A DNA stretch of 26,572 nucleotides from an uncultured Propionibacteriaceae bacterium (GCA_937965785.1 CALCKT010000052.1:1-26572); one strand, 5' to 3'; shown: positions 14,737 to 22,904, numbered from the stretch's first letter. Numbers and translations: made by a program. The notes: generated by a model from the letters alone, not told the origin.

Positions 14737-17259
14737 TCAGGCTTTGATGTCCTCGATCCTCTCGTCGATCCGCATGCCGTAGAAGGAGCGGTGGCAGAAG
14801 AAGGCGGAGACGAACAGGAACACCGCGGCCAGGACGTGGGACAGCGCACCCAGGCCCTGGGCGGTGATCTCGGTGGCCAGTTCGACGGCCAGCAGACCGA
14901 ACAGCGTCGAGAACTTGATCACCGGGTTGAGCGCCACCGAGGAGGTGTCCTTGTAGGGGTCGCCGACGGTGTCACCCACGACGGTGGCGGCGTGCAGTGG
15001 CGTGTTCTTCGCGTCGAGATCCACCTCTACGATTTTCTTGGCGTTGTCCCAGACGCCGCCCGCGTTCGCCATGAAGATGGCCTGATAGAGCCCGAACAGC
15101 GCTATCCCGATGAGGAACCCGATGAACAGGAAGGGCTCGGCGAAGGCGAACGCCAAGGTGGCGAAGAACATGCCCAGGAAGATGTTGAACATGCCCTTCT
15201 GGGCGTACTGGGTGCAGATCTCGACCACCTTGTTGGAGTCCTCGGCGGAGGCCTTCGTCTCGCCGTTGAGGTGCAGGTTCTGTTTGATGAACTCGACTGC
15301 CCGGTAGGCGCCGGTGGTGACGGCCTGCATGGAGGCGCCCGTGAACCAGTAGATCGCCGCGCCACCCAGCATCAGGCCCAGCAGGAACGGGGCGTGAAGC
15401 AGCGACAGGTGGTCGATGTTTTCGGTGAGCTTGTTGGTCAGGCCCATCATGATGGAGAAGATCATGGTGGTGGCCCCCACCACGGCGGTGCCGATCAGCA
15501 CCGGTTTCGTCGTCGCCTTGAAGGTGTTGCCCGCGCCGTCGTTGGCCTCGAGGAGGTGCTTGGCGTTTTCGAAGTCGGGACGGATGCCGTGGTCACGTTC
15601 CAGTTCCTCCGCGATGCCGGGGAGCTCCTCGATGGTGGACAGCTCGAACACCGACTGGGCGTTGTCGGTGACGGGGCCGTAGGAGTCGACGGCGATCGTG
15701 ATGGGACCCATGCCCAGGAAACCGAACGCGACCAGACCGAACGCGAACACCGCGGGGGCGATCATGATCTGACCCAGCCCCATCGTCGAGATGATGAAGC
15801 TCAACCCCATCAAACCGGTGATCGCCAACCCGATCCAGTAGCCGGAGAAGTTGCCCGCCACCAGGCCGGAGAGGATGTTCAGCGACGCCCCGCCCTGGTT
15901 GGAGGAGGCCACGACCTCGTGGGTGTGGCGGGCCTTGGTGGAGGTGAAGACCTTCACCAGCTCCGGGATGAGTGCCCCGGCCAGGGTGCCGCAGCTGATG
16001 ATCAGCGACAGCTTCCACCACAGCCCGTCGGGCAGGTCACCGATCAGCGCCGCGGAGGTGCCGAAGGTGCACGCGATGCACAGCACCGAGGTCAGCCACA
16101 CCAGCGACGTCAGGGGCGCCTCGAAATCCATCTCGGCGGCGTCACGGTAGCGGGCGCGGGTGATGGCGGCGTTGACGAAGTACGAGATGCCGGAGGCCAC
16201 CACCATCACGGCGCGGATCACGAAGATCCACACCAGCAGCTGCACCTGCACCATCTGGTCCTGGACACCGAGGAGGATGAAGGTGATCAGCGCCACGCCC
16301 GTCACACCGTAGGTCTCGAAACCATCCGCCGAGGGGCCGACGGAGTCGCCGGCGTTGTCGCCCGTGCAGTCGGCGATCACACCCGGGTTGCGGGCGTCGT
16401 CCTCCTTGATGTGGAAGATGATCTTCATCAGGTCGGCGCCGATGTCGGCGATCTTGGTGAAGATCCCACCCGCGATGCGCAACGCCGACGCACCCAGCGA
16501 TTCACCGATCGCGAAGCCGATGAAGCACGAACCCGCGATCTCGCCGGGCAGGAACACCATGATGACCAGCATCATCGCCAGCTCGACGGAGATCAGCACC
16601 ATGCCGATGCTCATCCCGGAACGCAGCGGGATGTCGTGGCAGGGGTGGGGGCGTCCGGACATCGCGGCGTGCGCGGTGCGGGAGTTCGCCAAGGTGTTGA
16701 CGCGGATGCCGTACCAGGCCACTGCGTAGCTGCCGCCCATGCCGATCAGCGAGAACAGGATCACCACGGCCGTCCGGCCCACCCCGAAATCGACGAGGAA
16801 CAGGTAGTAGATGACGATGATGGTGGCTATGAAGACCCACAACAGCAGCAGGAAACGGCCCTGCTGCTTCAGGTAGGTCTTGCAGGTGGTGTAGATCAGC
16901 TCGGAGACATCCCGCATCGCCGTGTGCACGGGCATGCGGTTCAGCTGCGAGTAGGTGGTGATCCCGAACACCAGGCCAAGGGCACACACGATCAGTCCGA
17001 GGCTGAGCAGCACGCTGCCCGGCATGCCGAGGAAGGAGACGGAGCCGAGGTCGGGCAGCTGGAGGTTCGCCTCCCCGCCCGCGTGGCTTCCGGACTGACC
17101 ACCACCGGAGCCACACGAGGTGAGACAGAGCAAGCCGACCGCGGCTCCGAACAGTCCGAAACCTTTCAGGGGATTGCGCCGGGCGGGCCGGGGGTCCGTC
17201 GTGGTGTGGGGGACTTTTTCTTCTGGTGCTGTCACCGCTTCTCGCGGCAGCTCGGTCAT
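14737..17259 (-). CDS. hppA: membrane-bound ion-translocating pyrophosphatase
   Basis: This integral membrane pyrophosphatase has 840 residues and many membrane helices. It couples pyrophosphate hydrolysis to proton (or sodium) export. The catalytic region is present: DIGADLM, EDDARNPGVIAD and TGDNAGDSVGPSADGFETYG. These differ from the common DVGADLVGKVE and NVGDNVGDCAGMAADLFE forms, so the protein belongs to a divergent subfamily. The K+-determining site reads GNTFKATTK, with Lys where K+-dependent enzymes have Ala. This points to a K+-independent pump, normally proton-specific. The late motif NAGGVWDNAKK and the final GDTVGDPYKDTSS are canonical. Oddly, residues 31-49 look like a lipoprotein signal ending in LTSC (C49) before the first normal helix, after a 30-residue hydrophilic lead. 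GGGAG upstream supports ATG 17259. Confidence 0.96.
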   Translation of the reverse strand: MTELPREAVTAPEEKVPHTTTDPRPARRNPLKGFGLFGAAVGLLCLTSCGSGGGQSGSHAGGEANLQLPDLGSVSFLGMPGSVLLSLGLIVCALGLVFGITTYSQLNRMPVHTAMRDVSELIYTTCKTYLKQQGRFLLLLWVFIATIIVIYYLFLVDFGVGRTAVVILFSLIGMGGSYAVAWYGIRVNTLANSRTAHAAMSGRPHPCHDIPLRSGMSIGMVLISVELAMMLVIMVFLPGEIAGSCFIGFAIGESLGASALRIAGGIFTKIADIGADLMKIIFHIKEDDARNPGVIADCTGDNAGDSVGPSADGFETYGVTGVALITFILLGVQDQMVQVQLLVWIFVIRAVMVVASGISYFVNAAITRARYRDAAEMDFEAPLTSLVWLTSVLCIACTFGTSAALIGDLPDGLWWKLSLIISCGTLAGALIPELVKVFTSTKARHTHEVVASSNQGGASLNILSGLVAGNFSGYWIGLAITGLMGLSFIISTMGLGQIMIAPAVFAFGLVAFGFLGMGPITIAVDSYGPVTDNAQSVFELSTIEELPGIAEELERDHGIRPDFENAKHLLEANDGAGNTFKATTKPVLIGTAVVGATTMIFSIMMGLTNKLTENIDHLSLLHAPFLLGLMLGGAAIYWFTGASMQAVTTGAYRAVEFIKQNLHLNGETKASAEDSNKVVEICTQYAQKGMFNIFLGMFFATLAFAFAEPFLFIGFLIGIALFGLYQAIFMANAGGVWDNAKKIVEVDLDAKNTPLHAATVVGDTVGDPYKDTSSVALNPVIKFSTLFGLLAVELATEITAQGLGALSHVLAAVFLFVSAFFCHRSFYGMRIDERIEDIKA

Positions 17260-17392
17260 GATGCTCCCTAGCGATCACTTTTGTACTGGCTGCGTTGTCA
17301 GTCTGTCCCGGCACACTTTACGCCTGCGGTTTGCAGCCCGGAAGGGCGGTGAAAAGGATCTAGAGGGGATTGGGTGTCGCGAAAGCGAGGGC

Positions 17393-17424
17393 GGCCCGGC
17401 CGGCGGAGAACCGCCGGCCGGGCC
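17393..17424 (-). terminator. terminator hairpin of the SRPBCC gene
   Basis: GGCCCGGCCGGCGG (17393-17406) and CCGCCGGCCGGGCC (17411-17424) are perfect 14-bp arms around an AGAA tetraloop, 43 nt beyond the stop of the gene at 17467. It also insulates hppA from that gene. Confidence 0.75.
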
Positions 17425-17466
17425 GGTTTCTGCAGGTCCTTGGGGTCCCGGATGGTTCCGTCGCCG

Positions 17467-17862
17467 TCAGGAAGCGCTGATCAGGTTTTCGAGGGTCGTC
17501 TCCCAGCGGGTGCGGAGCGCCTCGAGGTCGGCGTCCTCGGGAAGGCGGTCGTGGACGATCGTCAGTTCCGTGCCACCTTCGACGGAACGCATCCTGAGGT
17601 CGACACGAGTGGTCGGCGCCCCCTCGGAGGCGTGCCACGAGAACCGGATCTGTTCCTTGGGGTGGAAGCTGCGGGTGATGCCGTAGGTGCCGTCGTCGGC
17701 CTTCCACGCCTCACCCTTGTTGCCGAGCTGCCCGCCTGCACCTAGCAGTATCTGCGCTCCGGCGGGGGTCATGAGGGTCCTCCAGACGGCCTCCAGCTGG
17801 GTGGGGGCCACCCTGGTGACCGCTACGCTTCTGGTTTCGCTTACTGCCTCCGTGGTCTCCAT
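17467..17862 (-). CDS. SRPBCC (START/AHSA1-like) domain protein
   Basis: The protein has 131 residues and forms a single SRPBCC domain. It opens with ETRSVAVTRVAPTQLEAVWRTLMTPAG, the usual first strand and helix. RFSWHASE, TTRVDLRMRSVEGGTELTIVHDRLP and a final long helix (RTRWETTLENLIS) follow, as in AHSA1-type proteins. The fold makes a deep hydrophobic pocket; the ligand is unknown. I start at ATG 17862 because AAAGG lies 7 nt upstream; the open frame extends to 18237 but those codons do not look protein-like. It is divergent from the TY-Chap gene at 18255 across a 390-nt gap that holds a palindrome. Confidence 0.88.
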   Translation of the reverse strand: METTEAVSETRSVAVTRVAPTQLEAVWRTLMTPAGAQILLGAGGQLGNKGEAWKADDGTYGITRSFHPKEQIRFSWHASEGAPTTRVDLRMRSVEGGTELTIVHDRLPEDADLEALRTRWETTLENLISAS

Positions 17863-18093
17863 GATGATGCCTTTCATCTCTTCGGGCGTCGCCTGTGGCG
17901 TCCGGTGCATCAAGCCTAGTAGCACCCGGAGCCGTGCGGGAGGGGGAGTGCGGAAAAGGCAACTTTCGGTCAGCGGCGAGTTCCGGATCGGCGGGCCCGT
18001 GAGGTCGGTGATCGGGCCCGGGAACCGGCGTGGTTCGCGTTGAGACGCCGCCCGGCACCGGCCCGGGCTCGGGGCCGGACTTCCCGGAAAATC

Positions 18094-18115
18094 TTTCCAC
18101 AAGAACTTGTGGAAA
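18094..18115. promoter_or_regulatory. perfect palindrome, probable operator
   Basis: TTTCCACAAG (18094-18103) and CTTGTGGAAA (18106-18115) are perfect 10-bp arms with a 2-nt centre, inside an AT-rich patch of a G+C-rich gap between divergent genes. A repressor dimer site is the simplest reading. TTTTCCACA-like halves also resemble DnaA boxes. The rest of the gap (17863-18254) holds no gene I can support. Confidence 0.5.
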
Positions 18116-18254
18116 AGTTTGTTTTCTGTGGATTGCTCACTTTCGTGCACGAACCACCAGGGGTTTCTGGCGGTGGTGTGCGCGAGGGGAAGGAGCACTG
18201 GTTGACCGGGATGGGAGGATTGAGAATCCCCGGACATGGTTTTGAGGAGGTGCG

Positions 18255-18707
18255 ATGACCGGTTGGCGTGAATTCGATCCGGCCCTCGGGGAGGTGCTCG
18301 TCGATCTGCCCGACGGGGCCGTGCTCGTCCTCAGCGGCCAGGGGCGGTTCGTGCAATTCCTCGGGGACGAGGGCCGGATGGCGGTGGAAGCCAGCAACGA
18401 CTCCCCCGGCGACGAACCCCGCCTGCGGGATCGGCACTGGCGGCTCACCGACGAATGGGCCGGGCTGTGGCGTCGCGACTTCCCCCGTCCCGTGGGTCGG
18501 CGGGAGGCGGCGACGATCGTCGCGGAAACCGGGCACGTGCTGCGCAATGTGTGGGGCTGGACCAGCCTCGACGGGTTCTGTTACGAGTCGTGGGTGGAGA
18601 TCACGCGGAAGGTGTTCGGGCTCTTCCCGAGAAGCGAGGAGCGACGCATCCGGTGGCCGCGCCTGGGGCTGCCGGAACGCCTCCACCCCGACCGCATGGA
18701 CAACTGA
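18255..18707 (+). CDS. TY-Chap-type small protein
   Basis: The protein has 150 residues and is soluble. WREFDPALGEVLVDLPDGAVLVL, then RFVQFLGDEG and AVEASNDSPGDEP, then HWRLTDEW follow the pattern of the actinobacterial TY-Chap domain, a relative of type III secretion chaperones: W..f...l...LPDG..l.l, VQF, EA.SN. The later part (ETGHVLRNVWGWTSLDGFCYESW) gives the second half of the fold. Its role is not known; a chaperone for a client protein is inferred only from the fold family. The Shine-Dalgarno GAGGAGG sits 5-11 nt before ATG 18255. The end converges on the ferredoxin-domain gene with 16 nt between them. Confidence 0.75.
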   Translation: MTGWREFDPALGEVLVDLPDGAVLVLSGQGRFVQFLGDEGRMAVEASNDSPGDEPRLRDRHWRLTDEWAGLWRRDFPRPVGRREAATIVAETGHVLRNVWGWTSLDGFCYESWVEITRKVFGLFPRSEERRIRWPRLGLPERLHPDRMDN

Positions 18708-18723
18708 CCCGGTCCGTGTCTGC

Positions 18724-19356
18724 TCACCGGGTCAGGCGCTTCACCAGCGCGGGCGCGCCGTCCGGGGTGATGGGACCCAGCCACTCCATGTCGGGTTGCA
18801 CCACGACGACGGGGGCCCGGTTGCACGGGTAGCAGCAGCCCGCCGTGGTCAGCAGCACCGATTCGTCCAGCGCCCCGGCCTCCGCCAGCGCCCGGCTGAG
18901 GGCCTCTTGCGTCTCGGGCGCGCCCTTCGCGTTGCAGCGTGGCCCGCGGCACACCAGCACCTGCCGGGAAACGGGCGGGGGTTGTTCCCAGTTCGGGTTG
19001 GTGAGGGAATCGCGCGGCCCCAGGAGGCGGGCCTCCCCGGGGCGGGGCAGCTTCCCGGGCAGCCCGTGCAGGGGACGCCGGGAACACCACAGCTCCAGCA
19101 GCGGCCCACGCGAATCGAGCCACCAGCGCGCCACGCGACCGAGCCACGACGCCGGTCCCAAGTCGTCGCCGAAGGTGACGCCGACCAGGTGCACCGGTTC
19201 CGGTCCCAGCCCGGCCAGCGCATCCAGCTGGTTCACCAACGCCGGCCCGTCGCCCTGCAGCACCGCCACATCGGCCCCCAGCCCGTCCGCTGCCTCCGCC
19301 AGCTCCGGCCAGCGTGCCGCGTCGGACAGGGTGAGGGCCACCAGAAGGGTTCTCAT
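18724..19356 (-). CDS. (2Fe-2S) thioredoxin-like ferredoxin-domain protein
   Basis: The protein has 210 residues. The C-terminal domain is a thioredoxin-like (2Fe-2S) ferredoxin: VLVCRGPRCNAKG supplies C136 and C141, and GCCYPCNR supplies C174 and C178, giving the C-x4-C...C-x3-C set. The N-terminal part (LLVALTLSDAARWPEL, then HLVGVTFGDD) has the look of a CbiX/chelatase-like alpha-beta domain, though catalytic histidines are not clear. ATG 19356 overlaps the stop of a btuD remnant (ATGA), so it was once coupled to a cobalamin ABC transporter gene. A cobalamin riboswitch lies 230 nt upstream on the same strand. A role in B12 uptake or corrinoid metabolism follows from that context and is inference. 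Confidence 0.85.
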   Translation of the reverse strand: MRTLLVALTLSDAARWPELAEAADGLGADVAVLQGDGPALVNQLDALAGLGPEPVHLVGVTFGDDLGPASWLGRVARWWLDSRGPLLELWCSRRPLHGLPGKLPRPGEARLLGPRDSLTNPNWEQPPPVSRQVLVCRGPRCNAKGAPETQEALSRALAEAGALDESVLLTTAGCCYPCNRAPVVVVQPDMEWLGPITPDGAPALVKRLTR

Positions 19357-19585
19357 CTGCGGCTCCAGTTCACGCGCCTGCGGTCGTCCACCTCGACGCG
19401 CGCCGTCACCTCGAACACCTCGTCGATCATCTCCGCGGTGAGCACCTCCGCCATGGCCCCGTGGGCGTGGAGGCGACCCCGGCGGGGGAGGACGTGGTGC
19501 TGGTGGGGGCGCCGGTCAGGACGCGGGTTTTCAGACGCAAGGAAACTCTTTCCAGTCGGGCCTTTTCGCGAGGCTTGGGCAACAT
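19353..19585 (-). pseudogene. remnant of a cobalamin ABC-transporter ATPase (btuD-like)
   Basis: Only the two ends of an ABC ATPase remain. Right after the riboswitch a frame reads RLERVSLRLKTRVL, like the first strand of such ATPases. After a junction near 19510 a second frame reads RRGRLHAHGAMAEVLTAE and MIDEVFEVTARVEVDD, the classic C-terminus of FecE/BtuD-type ATPases, and stops at TGA 19355-19353. Walker A, the signature and Walker B motifs are missing. A large internal deletion with a frame change explains this. The end still overlaps the next gene by ATGA. Confidence 0.75.
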
Positions 19586-19737
19586 CGTCGGCTGGTCTTC
19601 GGACTTGAGTTCATCCCGTGGCGGACGCCTTCCCGGGATTTCTCCCAGTGGCCATGTGCCCGTTCGGTCCCTCTCACCGCTGCGCGTCAGCCCCGGATTC
19701 CCACCGGGTTCCCCGGCGCCCGGGGCGCCGCCGACGA
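19585..19737 (-). ncRNA. cobalamin (adenosylcobalamin) riboswitch
   Basis: Read on the minus strand, it has a closing P1 stem TCGTCGGC (19737-19730) with GCCGACGA (19592-19585). The conserved core GGGAAxCCGGTGxGAATCCGG and GCTGACGCGCAGCGGTGA lies around 19715-19670. The B12-box-like AAGTCCGAAGACCAGCC lies just before the 3' P1 arm. By family it shuts off downstream genes when cobalamin is abundant. It now heads a btuD remnant and the ferredoxin-domain gene. Confidence 0.88.
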
Positions 19738-19797
19738 GCACACCGTAGCAGTACCGGTCCGGAGCGGAAATCCCGGGCGGGACGGGTCGGATGGCAC

Positions 19798-19803
19798 TAG
19801 GTT
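19798..19803 (+). promoter_or_regulatory. -10 box upstream of the UMF1 transporter
   Basis: TAGGTT lies 6 nt before GTG 19810. It is the same hexamer and spacing as at femX. Confidence 0.5.
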
Positions 19804-19809
19804 GTTCCT

Positions 19810-21138
19810 GTGAGTCAAGCCCAGACGCCCGTCGCGGCCCTGCGTGAACGACGCACCTCCTGGGGAAAGATCCTCAGCTGGTGCATGTGGGACTGGGGAA
19901 CCCAGCCCTTCGCCACCGTCATCACCACTTTCGTGTTCAGCACCTACATCTCCTCCGGGTCGCTGTTCGGGACCGGTCCCGGTGATGACACACCGGCGTT
20001 CATGCTGGGGGTCGCGATGGCCGTGGCCGGGGTGCTCATCGCGCTGCTGGCGCCGGTGCTGGGGCAGGGCGCGGATCGTTCCGGGAGGCGGATGTTCCAC
20101 CTGCGCTGGCAGACGTGGGCGCTGGCGGCGGTCTCGGCGGCGCTGTGGTTCGTCGCGCCCGGGCAGCAGTACCTGTGGCTGGGCCTGGCGCTGCTCGGGG
20201 TCGGCAACATCATCTCCGAGGTGGCCAACGTCAACTACTACGCCGCCATCGACCAGGTGGCCACCCCCGGCAACGTCGGCCGTGTCTCCGGATACGGCTG
20301 GGGCATGGGGTATCTCGGCGGGATCGCGATCCTGCTGCTGATCGTCGCCGTCGCGGGCACCGACATCGGCTCCGACGAGGTGCGCAACTCGATGCTGCTG
20401 TGCGGGGCGTGGACGGCGCTGTTCACCATTCCGATGTTCGTGGCCATCAAGGACCGGCCCGTGGCCTCCCCGCCGCCGCGCCAGTCGCCGGTGCGGGCCT
20501 ACCGTGAACTCGTCGGTTCCGTGATCCGCATCCACCGCGTCTCCCCGCACACGACCTGGTTCCTGCTGGCCTCCGCGCTGTTCCGCGACGGCTTGGCGGG
20601 GGTGTTCACCTACGGCGCGGTGCTGGCGAAACTGGTGTTCGGGTTCAGCACCGGCGAGGTGATCGTCTTCGGGGTGGTGGCCAACGTGGTCGCGGGGCTC
20701 GCGACCATCGTCTTCGGGCACCTGGACGACCGGGCCGGGCCGAAACGGGTGATCCTGATCTCGCTGGGCGCGCTGGTGGGGCTTGGTGCGTGCATCTTCC
20801 TGCTCCACGACCGGGGGCCGGTGGTGTTCTGGATCTTCGGGATCGCCATGACCCTGTTCGTCGGCCCGGCGCAGTCGGCGTCGCGGTCCTTCCTGGCGCG
20901 TCTGATCCCCGAGGGGCACTCGGGTGAGGTGTTCGGGCTGTACGCGACGACCGGCCGGGCGGTGTCCTTCCTGGCGTCGTCGCTGTGGGTGCTGTCCCTG
21001 TGGCTGGGATCGTTCCTCGTCCCGGCGGGCGAGTCGGCGGTGCACTTCGGCATCCTCGGGATCGTGCTGGTGCTGGCCGCCGGGCTGGTAGTGATGATTC
21101 CCGTGCGCGAGACCCGGCAGGTCCTGCACCGCGGATGA
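19810..21138 (+). CDS. UMF1/Atg22-type MFS transporter
   Basis: The protein has 442 residues and about 12 membrane helices. The N-terminus SWCMWDWGTQPFATVITTFVF is the signature of the UMF1 (Atg22-like) family of the major facilitator superfamily. GQGADRSGRRMFHLRWQ is the loop 2-3 motif, and NVNYYAAIDQVATPGNVGRVSG is also typical of the family. RLIPEGHSGEVFGLYA in the C-half is the equivalent family block. The substrate is not known; yeast Atg22 exports amino acids from the vacuole. It starts with GTG 19810 next to a -10 box, so the mRNA is probably leaderless. It is divergent from the cobalamin riboswitch with a 72-nt gap; nothing in the protein links it to B12. Confidence 0.9.
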   Translation: MSQAQTPVAALRERRTSWGKILSWCMWDWGTQPFATVITTFVFSTYISSGSLFGTGPGDDTPAFMLGVAMAVAGVLIALLAPVLGQGADRSGRRMFHLRWQTWALAAVSAALWFVAPGQQYLWLGLALLGVGNIISEVANVNYYAAIDQVATPGNVGRVSGYGWGMGYLGGIAILLLIVAVAGTDIGSDEVRNSMLLCGAWTALFTIPMFVAIKDRPVASPPPRQSPVRAYRELVGSVIRIHRVSPHTTWFLLASALFRDGLAGVFTYGAVLAKLVFGFSTGEVIVFGVVANVVAGLATIVFGHLDDRAGPKRVILISLGALVGLGACIFLLHDRGPVVFWIFGIAMTLFVGPAQSASRSFLARLIPEGHSGEVFGLYATTGRAVSFLASSLWVLSLWLGSFLVPAGESAVHFGILGIVLVLAAGLVVMIPVRETRQVLHRG

Positions 21139-21254
21139 CCGCAGCCCGGTTCAACCGGCGCGGAACGCCTCCCCGGGTGCCTGGTTCGCCCGGCCGTTCG
21201 TCCCCGGAGGGCTCCCCGGTTCCGGCTGGGGCGCAAAATCAGGGGTTCAGCGGT

Positions 21255-21260
21255 TAGGCT
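21255..21260 (+). promoter_or_regulatory. -10 box upstream of the PAC2 gene
   Basis: TAGGCT lies 6 nt before ATG 21267, again a leaderless layout. Confidence 0.5.
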
Positions 21261-21266
21261 GGATAC

Positions 21267-22166
21267 ATGTCCGACTGGTTTGCCATTAACGAAGACCTGT
21301 GGGGCACCGTCGCTGGGTCGCGGCCTCCGCTGTTCTACTTCTTCGACGGTTTCATCGACTCGGGACGCGTCGGTGCGACACTGATCGAGGCCCTCCTGGA
21401 GCACTCCGACCCGCAGCTGCTCGGGTCGTTCAGCATGGACCTCGTCCACGACTACCGCGCCCGCCGTCCCGCCATGGTCTTCGACCGCGACCACTGGACC
21501 TCGCTCGAGGAGCCGGTGCTGAAACTGCACCTGGCGCGTGACGCCGAGGGGAAGCCGTACCTCGTGATGCGCGGCCCGGAACCCGATCATCGCTGGCGGC
21601 TGTTCCGCGACGAACTGGTCGGGCTGGTCCAGCGGCTCGGCGTCTCGATGCTGCTGACCGGTTACGGCATGCCCATGGCCTTCCCGCACACGCGCCCCAC
21701 GCCCCTGGCCGTACACGCCACCGACCCGGCGTTGCGGCAGCAGAACCCCCGCTGGATCGACCGTCTCGAGATCCCGGCGTCCTTCTCCTCCTACCTCGAA
21801 TACCACCTGGGAAAGCTCGGGATCAGTTCCTACGGAGCCGCCGCTCACGTGCCCCACTACCTCGCCAACGCGTCCTTCACGCAGGCGGCGGCCACCATTC
21901 TCCACCGCTACGCGGAGGTGACGAAGCTGGCTCTGTCGACCGACGAACTCGACCTGGCGGCCGAGGCCAACCTGATGGCCATTGAGGCCGACACCCGCGG
22001 CGACGAGACCGCCCGCGAGTTGCTGCGCCAGCTCGAGGAGCAGTACGACCGCTACACCGAACCAGCCAGCGAAGACCTGCCCTCCGCGGACGAGATCGCG
22101 GCGGCGGTGGAACATTTCCTAGCCCAGCGCGACGACGGCAACCAGCCCCCGGCCAAGGGGGAGTGA
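21267..22166 (+). CDS. PAC2-family protein
   Basis: The protein has 299 residues and is soluble. It belongs to the PAC2 family (related to proteasome assembly chaperone 2), which is widespread in actinobacteria. FYFFDGFIDSGRVGATLIEALLE near the start, FDRDHWTSLEEPVLKLHLARD, and GYGMPMAFPHTRP in the middle are the family blocks. The final about 50 residues are acidic and helical. The molecular function is not established; a chaperone or binding role is assumed from the family. It sits alone between the transporter and the antitoxin gene, with its own -10 box. Confidence 0.9.
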   Translation: MSDWFAINEDLWGTVAGSRPPLFYFFDGFIDSGRVGATLIEALLEHSDPQLLGSFSMDLVHDYRARRPAMVFDRDHWTSLEEPVLKLHLARDAEGKPYLVMRGPEPDHRWRLFRDELVGLVQRLGVSMLLTGYGMPMAFPHTRPTPLAVHATDPALRQQNPRWIDRLEIPASFSSYLEYHLGKLGISSYGAAAHVPHYLANASFTQAAATILHRYAEVTKLALSTDELDLAAEANLMAIEADTRGDETARELLRQLEEQYDRYTEPASEDLPSADEIAAAVEHFLAQRDDGNQPPAKGE

Positions 22167-22267
22167 GGCCGGTTCTTGGATGCGGGTGATTCGTGGAGTA
22201 CCATGCTTTCGAACACATGGTTTCATCTGTGACATGTGTTTCATGTATGGCAGGTAGGAGGTGAATC

Positions 22268-22675
22268 GTGGTTGATGTTCTTGAAGTGGAGCCGTCCGCA
22301 GTCGACGAGCAAACACTCGCTTCGCTGTCCGAGTTCGTTGATGGGCTGGAGGAGAGCGCCCTGCGCGACCTTCTGCTCGCGCTCACCGGAACACTCGAAT
22401 CCGGCGGCACCGTCGCTCTGCTCGACGTGGATGCCGACTACACGCCCGCTCAGGTGGCGCAGCGCCTGCGGATGAGCCGAACCCATCTGTACAAACTTCT
22501 CGATTCCGGGCAGATCCCGTCCCATCGCGTCGGTCGTGACCGCCGTGTTTCCGGACGTGATGTCGTCACCTTCGAGAGGCGTCGCCAAGAGGAGCGCCGC
22601 GCGCTCGCCGAGCGCTTCGCCAGCGCCGAGGTAATTCGCCGCAGTGCCGTCGATGAACTCGCGGCAGAGCTGTGA
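22268..22675 (+). CDS. HTH (excisionase-type) antitoxin of a PIN toxin pair
   Basis: The protein has 135 residues. The middle carries a MerR/excisionase-like helix-turn-helix (YTPAQVAQRLRMSRTHLYKLLDSG) with the wing IPSHRVGRDRRVSGRDVV, typical of HTH_17. An acidic N-terminus and a helical C-tail flank it. Proteins of this size and layout are usually antitoxins encoded directly before a PIN-domain ribonuclease, with overlapping start and stop. Here GTGA at 22672-22675 shows that overlap, but the toxin frame dies after eight codons. TAGGAGGTGA at 22255-22264 is a strong ribosome site for GTG 22268. It is likely an orphan antitoxin that now may only regulate its own promoter. Confidence 0.85.
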   Translation: MVDVLEVEPSAVDEQTLASLSEFVDGLEESALRDLLLALTGTLESGGTVALLDVDADYTPAQVAQRLRMSRTHLYKLLDSGQIPSHRVGRDRRVSGRDVVTFERRRQEERRALAERFASAEVIRRSAVDELAAEL

Positions 22676-22813
22676 AGTTCGCCGTGTGCCCATCATAAGA
22701 TCCTCACTCAGTCTGACGATTTCCAGCCCCGACCACCGGATGTGATGAATCTCCTGTCTGCTTCCGACCCAGCTCACCGCGGGCCAGTACTACCAGAACA
22801 GCGAATGACCTGA
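22672..22813 (+). pseudogene. remnant of a PIN-domain toxin
   Basis: GTG 22672 overlaps the antitoxin stop and begins VKFAV, the usual start of a PIN toxin, but meets TAA at 22696-22698. A second frame then reads LTQSDDF and VMNLLSASDP up to TGA 22813, which resembles the (s/h)PDDFL...LLxADP end of this toxin family. The core with the acidic active site is gone. The N-terminal part is well supported by position; the C-terminal part is a weaker match. Confidence 0.55.
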
Positions 22814-22875
22814 ACCAATGTATTGCCCTCTGACTAGGAGCTTTGCTAGTCGACAGGAACTCGTAAAAGTAGTTC

Positions 22876-22904
22876 TTGACACCAGCGTAAACCCTCAGTA
22901 ACGT
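22876..22904 (+). promoter_or_regulatory. consensus sigma-70-type promoter
   Basis: TTGACA (22876-22881), a 17-nt spacer and TAACGT (22899-22904) form a near-perfect promoter. It lies 6 nt before an in-frame ATG at 22911 and 69 nt before the Shine-Dalgarno-led ATG at 22974. The gap before it (22814-22875) holds a GACTAG/CTAGTC inverted repeat at 22832-22851. Confidence 0.75.

Noticed and set aside
14617..17271. 884-residue open frame on the plus strand opposite hppA
   Set aside because: It is antisense to a clear pyrophosphatase; its product is Gly/His/Asp/Gln-rich low complexity, typical of the mirror of a high-GC gene.
18080..18140. Replication origin suggested by DnaA-box-like TTTCCACA sites
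   Set aside because: Only two or three imperfect boxes exist and no dnaA, dnaN or other origin genes are near; an operator is simpler.
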